A stretch of DNA of 64,000 nucleotides from Papio anubis. Its lineage: Eukaryota; Chordata; Mammalia; Primates; Cercopithecidae. Under the pieces are notes generated by a model. That model was given only the letters and a program-made list of their open reading frames with translations, ran no database searches and was not told the origin of the DNA. Positions 55,611 through 64,000 of the stretch are shown here, in pieces. Position 1 is the stretch's first letter. Every line of letters starts with the position of its first letter. The position numbers were made by a program, and so were the translations under genes. The stretch spans positions 39,140,968-39,204,967 of the forward strand of contig NC_044991.1 of NCBI RefSeq assembly GCF_008728515.1. Direction: 5' to 3'.

Positions 55611-56329
55611 AATCTGTTCATGTGTCAGCAGTTAAGACAAGTTGACTTAAATGAAAGAAATTGACATGGTTTGACTTTGGCAGGGTTGAGCATGAGGCTA
55701 GGCTGAGCCTCCAGACCTGCCTTCCAAGGAGCCACTCCTCCCAGCTCTATGCCTGAGGCTCATTCAGAGGAACCCTGAGATGGCAGGGGGAGGGCTACCC
55801 ACCCCAGGTGGTCTGCTGTGGTTGGCTGGAGCAAGAAGCTGGTATTCTGATTCTGATTTGGCCACAGATCTAAAGTGTAGTCCATTCCTCCCCTGCGCCT
55901 CAGTTTCCTCAGTGGTCAAAGATGATGCCAACTCTTCCACAGAAGGGTGCTTTGTGGCAATGTAGCATTTTGAAAATACAGAACATTCAGAGGAAAGAAA
56001 TGCCAATGTCAGTTGGCTCTTTGTACTTTAGACAGCCCTGTGTTATTCTGATGGGGATAATCACAGCAAACCCCTCTTGCCCAAGACCTCAAATGTGACT
56101 GCGGAATCCATTTCAAGCCCAGTTCAGCTGTCCAGTGCAAAAACTTGAGTGGTAAATGCACGACCCATCACCAAGCCGTCATCCCCAGAGAGACCTGAGG
56201 CTAATGGGATGGTCTCACGTTATACAGTGCTGTGTCCATCTCGTTATCTCAGTTCATCGCCCAGGTTTCCAGACCCAGAATTGCAGAATGACTGGGTCCA
56301 GACGCTCTTCCTGGGATCGCTGTGGCGGT
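55611..56329. other. Unique sequence, weak MIR-like patch
   Basis: 55885-55940 ('ctgcgcctcagtttcctcagtggtcaaagatgatg') resembles the MIR core. The remainder is unassigned. Confidence 0.4.
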
Positions 56330-56343
56330 GCGCCCCCTGGTGG
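56330..56343 (-). promoter_or_regulatory. CTCF core binding motif
   Basis: The plus strand reads GCGCCCCCTGGTGG; the minus strand therefore reads CCACCAGGGGGCGC, the classic strongest form of the CTCF core. Flanks on the minus strand (CCGCCG before, ACCGC after) keep GC richness and the site is not inside a recognised repeat. CTCF sites of this quality are usually occupied and act as insulator or loop anchors, directionally. Occupancy here is inference. Confidence 0.8.
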
Positions 56344-57438
56344 CGGCGGTAAATCTCCTCCTGGGGGATTTCTGTGTGCCTGAGAGGAGGTGTTTCCTAC
56401 CTGCCCTTGACTGGTTCAGCTTAATCTTTGACTTCACAGCCTCTTTTCTTTCCACATTTCCACTCAGGTGACATGTGACATTAAGATGACTGGTGTGTCA
56501 CATGCAGCTCTTCCTGTCTCCCAAGTTTGTTTCACTGGCAAGAGTTTCTCAAATTAAAGAGTTCCTTTAGGTACTTAAATACATCACTTAAAAAATTAAG
56601 TCCCTTTCTTTGAAAGTTTTTGCCAGAAATAGACAGGACTCATGCATAGCATTTTCTTTCCTGTCATTTAAGTTCTTGGTACTCCAAATGTTTTCCCTGG
56701 AACAGCGGGCACTAGGAGTTAGTGGCATGACCTGGGAGTTGGTTAGAAAGGTAGACTACTAGGACCACTGCGTTAGAACTTGCATTTTAACAAAATCCAC
56801 AGATTGAAAAGCATAGATTTGGTTGATATTTCTTCATAAATGAGATGACTAGGAATTCATAACTACCCGTATTTACAGCTAACTATATGTTACAGCACTC
56901 AAGATTACACATACCTTTTCATTTTTTCAACTTTCCATGTTTCATTTGCTTTTAAACACCTCTTAAATATGGAAAACCACCAGAACCAAATTCCCAACGT
57001 TTAAGCATTTAAAGTAATCTACAAGCAATAGCTTCTAAAGTCTCCAAGGAATAAGAATTCCAGCTACAGCATTAGTAATTCCAGCTTACATCATTTAGCT
57101 GTGAATAGCAAGACACCCTATTTCATATAAAATAGAAAAGAAAAACTTCAAAGTTAAATCCCACATCATTGTAAACTATGTTAGTTCAACAATACCAGTG
57201 CATATAATGCATTTTAAACACAAAACAGGATTTTAAACTTAAACTCTGATGAAAAGGTATCATGAGAATTTGAGAACACCTTGGTGAAATCATTTTTAAT
57301 TTTTCAGAGTGTTCCTACCCATAGTCAGCATTAGTCATGTTCTCATTAAAATACCATGTCCAAAAATATCAAGTTTTTGAGCAAGATGACAAAAATTATT
57401 AAAGGAATAAAAATTAGTCCTTTAAGATGCTAAAAACT
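56344..57438. other. Unassigned AT-rich sequence
   Basis: No gene or confident repeat. Confidence 0.35.
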
Positions 57439-57715
57439 GGGTATAACAATTTTTTTTTTTTTTTTGAGATGGAGCCTTGCTCTGTTGCCCAGGGTGGAGT
57501 GCAGTGGCACAATCTTGGCTCACTGCAACCTCTGCCTCCCAGGTTCAAGCCATTCTCCCGCCTCAGTCTCCCAAGTAGCTGAGACTAAGGATACATGCCA
57601 CCACGTCTGTCTAATTTTTGTATTTTTAGTAGAGATTCAGTTTCACTATGTTGGCCAGGTTGGCCTGGAACTCCCGACCTCAAGTGATCCTCCCACCTTG
57701 GGTACAACAATTTTT
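57439..57715 (-). mobile_element. Alu (S/J type), 5'-truncated, with target-site duplication
   Basis: GGGTATAACAATTTTT (57439-57454) and GGGTACAACAATTTTT (57700-57715) bracket a minus-strand Alu with a T tail. The Alu lacks about 40 bp of its 5' end (the 'gtgctgggattacaggcgtgagccacc' block), so it is a truncated but properly target-primed insertion. Confidence 0.92.
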
Positions 57716-58320
57716 GTTTAACTTTTTATTTTGAGCTAATTTTGGCCTTACAGAAGTCATAAAAATAGTACAGAGAATCCCAAGGGGCCCTTCATGAATC
57801 TCATCCTAATGTTATCAATTTGTGTATGTATGGTAAAATAATGAGAGCTACAAATTAACATAGCAACAATACTACTAACTTAACTACAGACCTTATTCAA
57901 GTTTCATAATTTTTTCCCCAGTCTTTCCTTAATGGCTTTGACACTTTTGAGTACGGATGATTTGTTTCACAAATGCCCCTCAATTTACTTTTGACTAATA
58001 TGTTCTTGTTATCTGGATGAGTTTATGCATCATGGCATGAAATTCTGCCACGTCCTCCTCATTGCCTCATACCATGGGATTTCTGACATCAATATGTCTT
58101 ATTACTCGTGTTAACCTTGACAACATGGAGTTAATATTTTGGGAAAGGTACTTTGAAGCTATGCAAATTTTATTTGTCTTCAAAATTTCACCCACTAATT
58201 TTAACATCCATTGATGAATCTTATCTGCAACAATGATTACCACGGTATTCAACTGTCGTGTAAACAGTTATTTGCCATTTTTTCTGAAGCATTGAATGAC
58301 AACTAGAAAAGAGAGCTGTG
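57716..58320 (-). mobile_element. L1M 3' UTR fragment
   Basis: 'aactttttattttgagctaattttggccttacagaagtcataaaaatagtacagagaatccc' and the later 'cattgatgaatcttatctgcaacaatgattaccacgg' follow reverse-complement old L1 3' UTR text. Confidence 0.65.
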
Positions 58321-58383
58321 CTCAAACAATGAACAACAAGGAATGGGTAGAGGAAAACAGAAGGGCCCCTCTACAAGTTGTAT

Positions 58384-58515
58384 TTCCTTTTTTTGTTCTT
58401 TGCAGAGACAGGATCTTGCTAGGCTGATCTTGCACTCCTGATCTCAAGCAGTACTCCTGCCTCAGCCTCCCAAAGTGCTGGGATTATAGGCATGAACCAC
58501 CATGCCTGGCTCAGG
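58384..58515 (-). mobile_element. Free left Alu monomer (FLAM)
   Basis: Short minus-strand monomer: 'gcagagacaggatcttgctaggctgatcttgcactcctgatctcaagc' through 'caaagtgctgggattataggcatgaaccaccatgcctggct'. No second arm. Confidence 0.85.
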
Positions 58516-58735
58516 TTGTATTAATAGCAACAACAGCAAATCGTAAGGAGGAGGAAAAATATGATTTTCAGACTTGTCGTGTTATGTTATTGGAGATGTT
58601 CAGTTGTCAATGAAAAAAATTTTAGACATGTAAAGAAACAAGAAAGTATGACCCATAACAACAACCACCACCAGAAGTTAACATCCATTGTCTCTGAGGA
58701 AGCCCAGATATTGGACATACTAGACAAATACTTTA

Positions 58736-58871
58736 CTTTTTTTTTAATTTCAGTAGGTTTTTGGGGAACAGGTAGTGTTTGGTTACATGAGTAAGTTTTT
58801 AATTGGTGTTTTCTGAGATTTTGGTGGACCCATCATCACCTGAGCAGTGTACACTGTACCCAATGTGTAGT
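58736..58871 (-). mobile_element. Nested 136-bp L1PB-type 3' end with target-site duplication
   Basis: A short 5'-truncated antisense L1 3' end ('ggtttttggggaacaggtagtgtttggttacatgagtaag'), T8 tail first. It is bracketed by CTAGACAAATACTTTA (58720-58735) and CTAGACAAAGATTTTA (58872-58887), a 16-bp duplication with two differences. It interrupts the ORF1 part of the host L1. Confidence 0.88.
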
Positions 58872-59649
58872 CTAGACAAAGATTTTAAGTCAACTATTTT
58901 AAATATGTTTGAATAATTAAGGAAACCATGTCTTTAAAAGTCTTACAAAATAGAAACTTTCAATAAAGAGATAGAAACTGCTTTTAAAAATAAGGCAAAT
59001 AGAAGTTCTGAAGTTGATGAGTGCAATAACTGAAATAAAAAATTCACTGAGGTTTTCAGCAGCAGATCTGAGCAAGCAGAAGAAAGCATCAGCAAACTTG
59101 AAGACAGATCAATTGAGACTGTGTAGTTTGAAAAAGAAAAAGAAAAGAGAATGTATAAAAATGAATAGAGCTTCATACCTGTGATGCAACATATACATCA
59201 TAGGAGTCCCAAATGGAGAACAGAGAAATCACTTGGAAGAATGTTTAAAGAAGTAAAGCCCCAAAATGTTCCAACTTTGATTAAAACGTTATGCACCCAA
59301 GAAGTCCAGTAAACTTCAAGTAATATAAAGAGATCCACATCTAGACACATTTAAATCAAAGTGTTGAAATACAGAGAGAATATTGAGAGCAGCAAGAATT
59401 AAGAGATTCTTTATATACAATGGAGGCTTAATAGTGTTAACAACTGACTTCCTATCACAAACCATGAAATTTAGAAGGCAGTGAAATGACATGTTCACAG
59501 TGCTTAAAAAAAGAACTGTCAGCCAAGAATTCTACACCAGTAAAGCTATTCTTCAAAATTAAAGAAGAGGTTAGACATTTCCATATTTTTTTAAAGCAGA
59601 ACTAGCAGACTTGTCAACAGATGAGGAGATAAACAAACCTGTCTTGTCA

Positions 59650-60150
59650 ACACAAAGACACACACACAGGAATATCATTCAGCATTAAAAAGGGAGCTCC
59701 TGCTATTTGCCACAATGCAGATGAACCCAGAGGACGTTTGGCTAAGTGAAATTGGCCAAACACAGAAAGAAACATATCGCGTGATCTCACTTATATATAG
59801 AATCTTCTTAAAAATTTTAAATTTACAGAGATAGGGAGTTAAACAATGGTTTACTGGTCAAAGACGGAAGGAAATGAGAAGGTATAGGTCAAAGGCTACA
59901 AAGTAGCAGATATGTGGGATAAATGAGTCTAGATCTAATGTCCAACATGAGGACTATCATTAATAAAATTGCATTGTATTTGGGATTTTTGTTAAATAAG
60001 TAGATATTTACCCACTCTTGTTACAATAAAAAGTAACTATGTGAGTTGATATATATGTTAATTTGCTTCACTATAGTAAGCTTTCTATTTATATGTAACC
60101 CATACATCATATTGTAAACCTCAAATATAAACAATAAAATCCATTTTTTA
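59650..60150 (+). mobile_element. Nested L1 3' end inside the host L1
   Basis: Between host ORF1 text ('...aaagaagaggttagacatttcc') and its continuation ('actgaagggagtccttcagcctgaaatgaatgg') stands a separate 3' UTR: 'caggaatatcattcagcattaaaaagggagctcctgctatttgccacaatgcagatgaaccc' to 'aacaataaaatcca'. Same orientation as the host; exact borders and TSD not resolved. Confidence 0.75.
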
Positions 60151-61261
60151 AGTAAAGATATACTGAAGGGAGTCCTTCAGCCTGAAATGAATGGACACTA
60201 GAGAGCAACTCAAATCTACATGAAGAAATAACACTGGTAAAGGTAACTACATGGATAAATATAAAAACAGTGTAACTATCTTTTTGTTTGCAACTTTTTA
60301 TACTATCTAATTTTAAAGACTATTGCATGAAGCTATAATTACAAATCTGTGTTGATGGGTATACTATGTATAAAGATGTAATCTTGATGACAATAACAGC
60401 ATAAAAGAGAGGAAGGAAATGGAGTCATGTCAGAGTAAAATTTGTATACACTCTTATTATTAAGGTGGTGTTAGCTGAAAATACAGTGTTAAGATGTTCT
60501 TTGTGATCCCCAGTTTAAAGTAAGTTTAAACACTAGTAAAATAAATGACAATAGAATTAAAATGGTATGCTATGAAAATTTCTACTTAACACAAAATAAA
60601 CTAACAATGGAAAAAAAGAGGACCAAAAATGACATAGAGCATATAGAAAACAAATAACAAATGGCAAGTATAAATCCTACCTTATCAATACTTACATTAT
60701 GTGGGAATTGATTTAAAACTTCAAGCCAAATGCAGAGATTTGCACAATGGATAGACAAAAATGTAAGATTCAAGTATATACGATCTACAAGGGCTACACT
60801 TTAGGTTAAAAGACATAAACAAGCAGAGAGTGAAAAGATGGGAAACAATGAACCGTGCAAACAGTAACCAAGAGTGACCTGAATGGCTTAAAAATATCAA
60901 TCAAACAGACTTTAAGAGTTATTACTGAAGACAAATGACATTTTATAATGATAAAAGTGTCAATCCATCAAGAAAATATAATTATTCCAAACATATATGT
61001 GCCTAACAACAGAGCTTCAAAATACATGATGCAAAAACTAATGTGATTGAATGGAGAAATGGTCAAAAACAATAGTTGGAGACCCCTATAGGCTACTTTC
61101 AATAATGGATAGAACAACTAGGATGAAGATCAACAAGGAAATAAATTACTTTAATACTTTAACAACACTATAAACAAACTCTACCTAATAGACATCTATA
61201 GAACAGTCTTCCCAAGAATGGCAGAAAAAAATATATTCTTCAAAAGTGTACATGAAACATT

Positions 61262-61845
61262 CCACAGGTCAGACCATATATTAGACATCCCCCAGAAAAA
61301 CAAAAAACAAAAAATAAGAAAAGGATTGAAATAATGCTAAATACATTCTCCAACCAGAATAGACTGACACTAGGAATCAATATCAGAAGGAAAATGAGGG
61401 AAATTCACAAATCCATGAAAATTAAACACAGATAAATAAATGGGCCAAAGATGAAATCAGAAAAAAATTTTTAAAAAATATTTTGAGATGAAAATACAAA
61501 CAAATGCAGCAAACCAAAATGTATGAGATGTAACTTAAGCAGTGCTCAGACACAAACATACTCTAAGATCGACTACATGGCTGGTCATAAAGCAAGTCTC
61601 TACAAATTCAAAAAAAAAAAAAATGTACTTATACCAGCTCAGACTACAGTGGAACGGAATTAGAAATCAATATCAAGAGGAGCTCTCAAAACCATACAAA
61701 TACATGGAAACTAAACAAATTGCTTCTGAATGACTTTTGGATAAACAAAAATGTAAGACAGAAAATTATTTGAAACAAATTTAAATACAGGCAAAATGTA
61801 CCAAAACCTCTGAGATGCAGCAAAAACAGTGTTAGGAGAAAAGTT
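61262..61845 (+). repeat. Diverged head-to-tail repetition of an ORF2 segment
   Basis: 61262-61545 and 61575-61845 both run from the 'gaccatat.tt..' / 'gactacatggctgg' point through 'aggaatcaatatcagaaggaaaa' / 'agaaatcaatatcaagaggagc' to 'tgcagcaaaccaaaatgtatgagatgtaac' / 'gcaaaatgtaccaaaacctctgagatgcagc'. So the same L1 ORF2 interval occurs twice in tandem at moderate identity. Confidence 0.7.
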
Positions 61846-64000
61846 TATAGCATATAGCGATAAACACCTATATCAAGAAGATATAAAGATCTCAAATTAA
61901 CAACCTAATGTTACATTTAAGGAACTAAAAAAAACAAGAACTGAATCCAAACTTAGCAGAAGAAAAGAAATTACTAAAATAACAGCAGAACTAAACAAAA
62001 CTGAGCCCCCCAAAAATTTGCAAAGGATCAGCAAAATGAAAAATTGTTTTTTGAAAGATAAACAAGATTGATAGACCACTAGCTAGACAGATTTAAAAAA
62101 CTCTAAATAAGCACAATCAGAAATGACAAAGGTGAAGTTATAATCAATCCCACAGAAATACAAAAGATCCTCAGTGACAAAAAAATCCTGCAACCATCTC
62201 TATGCACATAAACTGGAAAATTTAGAGAAAATGGACAAATTCCTGGAAACACAAAACCTCCAAGATTGAACCAGAAGGAAATTGAAATCCTGAAAATACC
62301 AACAATAAACTATGAAATTGAATCACCAATATAAAAACTTACCAACCAAAAAAAGCCCTTGAACAGATGGATTCACAGCTGAATTCTACCAGACATACAA
62401 AGAAGAGATGATACCAATCCTGCTGAAACTATTCTGAAAAATAGAGAAGAGATTCCTTCTTGACTCATTCTACAAAACCAGTATCATCCTGATATGAAAA
62501 TCTAGCAAATACAACAACAAAATAAAACTATAAGCCAATATCCCCAATTAACATAGATGCAAAAATCCTCAACAAAATACTAGCAAGCCAAATCCAGTAG
62601 TAATTCAAAAATATAACCCATTACTATCAATTAGGTTTTATTAATGGGATGCAAGGATGGCTCAACATACACAAATCAATAAATTGATTAACCACATAAA
62701 CAGAATTAAAAACAAAAAATATATGATCATCTCAATAGACACAGAAAAAGCATTCAATAAAATCCCAAATCCCCACATATTAAAAACTCTTAACAAACTG
62801 GGCATCAAAGGAACACAATTCAAAATAACAAGAGCCATTTATTACAAATCCACAGCCAACATTATACTGAATGAGCAAAAGATGGAAACATTCCCCTAAA
62901 GCTGGAACAAGACAAAGATGTTCACTTTCATCACTCCTATTCAACATAGTACTGGGAGCTTTAGCCAGAGCAATCAGACAAGAGAAAAAAATAAAAGTTT
63001 GTCAAATAGGAAAAAGGAAGTCAGATTATCACTCTCGACTGACAATATGATTCTATATCTAGAAAACCCTAAACATTTCACCAAATAACTCCTAGTGCTG
63101 ACAAACAACTTCGGTAAAGTATCAGGGTATACAATCAAGGTATAAAAATTAGTAGCATTTCTGTACACCAATAATGTTTAAGCTGAGAATCAAATCAAGA
63201 ACACAATTGCATTTACAATAGCCACAAAATAAACTAAAATACCTGAGAATACATCTACCCTAGCATGTGAAAGATCTCTGCAAAGAGAACTACAAAACAC
63301 TGCTGAAAGAAATTACAAACAAATGGAAAAACATTCCATGCTCATAAATTGAAAGAAGCAATATCATCAAAATGTCCATGCTGCCCAACATGATCTGCAG
63401 ATATAGTGAAATTCCTATCAAATTATCAACATCATTTTTCACATAATTAGAAATAACTATTCTAAAATTTATATGGAACCAAAAAAGAGCCCAAATAGCC
63501 AAAGCAATCCTAAGAAAAAGAACAAAAACAGAAGCCAGATTACATTACCTGACTTCAAACTATACTACAAAGCCACAGTAACCAAAACAGCATGGCACTG
63601 GTAGAAAAATAGAACCCAAATATAAAACTGTGTACCTACAACCAACTAATCTTTGACAGAGTTGACAAAAAGAAACTATGGGAAAAGGACACCTTATTGA
63701 ATAAATGGTGCTAGGAAAACTGGCTAGCTATATGCAGAAGAGTGAAACTGCACCTCTATCTCTTACCACAAACAAAAACCTAGGAAATACTCTTCTGGAC
63801 ATTGGCCTAGACAAAGAATTAAGAATTAAGTCTTCAAAAGCAATTGCAACAAAAACAAAAAGTGAAAATTGGTACCTAATTAAACTAAAGACCTACTGCA
63901 CAGCAAAAGAAACTATCAACAGAGCAGACAACCTACAGAATGGGAGAAAATATTTGCAAACTATGCATCCAACAAGGTACGAATATCCTGAATTTATAAG

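Larger units (their letters stand above)
58545..64000 (+). mobile_element. Long L1 of intermediate age (L1MA/L1PB-like), ORF1 to ORF2, continuing past the window
   Basis: ORF1-region text ('cagcagatctgagcaagcagaagaaagcatcagcaaacttgaagacagatcaattgag', 'agagatccacatctagacac') runs from 58545. The inter-ORF region starts near 60175 and ORF2 follows from about 60660 (endonuclease), with reverse transcriptase at 62650-62990 ('atctcaatagacacagaaaaagcattc') and C-terminal sequence to 64000. Multiple stops and frameshifts break both ORFs, so no active element. Its 5' UTR is missing. Two nested insertions are listed separately. Confidence 0.88.

Noticed and set aside
55764..56383. Short frames around 55.8-56.4 kb as exons
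   Set aside because: No domain and no acceptor/donor pair bracketing them convincingly.
62657..62899. 80-codon frame with reverse-transcriptase text
   Set aside because: It is a surviving piece of L1 ORF2 in a broken element, not a separate gene.
1..64000. CRISPR arrays, operons, prophage, insertion sequences, tRNA or rRNA genes
   Set aside because: No regularly spaced repeats, no bacterial gene organisation, and the only tRNA-like sequences are within MIR SINEs. The window is vertebrate DNA.

Overview
The window is primate, almost certainly human, nuclear DNA. It contains Alu elements of the J, S and Y types, a HERV-K11-type (MER11-like) solo LTR that points to a catarrhine primate, MIR, L2, L1M, HAL1, MLT1, Tigger and hAT-Charlie relics, AT-rich intergenic sequence and one CpG island. 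There is no operon structure and no prokaryotic or plasmid feature. Most open reading frames of 60-130 codons are chance frames or lie inside repeats.

Layout. 1-15 kb: mostly unique sequence with scattered MIRs, five Alu-type copies, an old L1 3' end on the minus strand, a C20/T20 homopolymer pair and a probable pogo/Tigger transposase tail at about 13.05-13.37 kb. 15.5-17.5 kb: an ancient minus-strand L1M ORF2 segment carrying a hexanucleotide repeat and an AluY. 18.2-19.8 kb: an L2 split by a 1,063-bp solo LTR. 19.8-31 kb: largely unique, with an 18-bp perfect hairpin at 25.26 kb, an L1M 3' end, an AluJ, an L2 tail, a MER20 and a MIR. 31.2-41.8 kb: repeat-rich (a palindromic element, MLT1, L1M mosaics, a complete Tigger3-type element, an unusual Alu, HAL1, MER5A). 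42-48.5 kb: unique sequence with an L2, MIRs, a second MLT1, a truncated AluJ and microsatellites.

49.1-50.3 kb is the only gene-like locus. It is a dense CpG island with CGG and CCT trinucleotide runs and G-quadruplex-type G runs. A minus-strand frame starts in a strong Kozak context and encodes a very acidic N-terminal segment, and a consensus minus-strand splice donor lies at 49440/49439. This looks like a promoter and 5' exon of a gene transcribed leftwards, possibly with a divergent plus-strand transcript. I do not recognise the gene and assign no symbol. A near-perfect CTCF core motif lies about 6 kb to the right, at 56330-56343.

53.5-64 kb: L1M 3' ends, Alus, and from 58.5 kb to the window edge a long plus-strand L1 of intermediate age. 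That L1 carries two nested L1 insertions and an internal repetition in ORF2, and is disrupted by stops.

I did not find an undescribed biological system. The most useful observations are the CpG-island locus with its unusual reading frames, the CTCF site, the hairpin and palindromic element, the tail-less Alu with an internal duplication, and the nested or mosaic L1 history. Family names are from memory of consensus sequences; subfamily labels and exact repeat edges are approximate.
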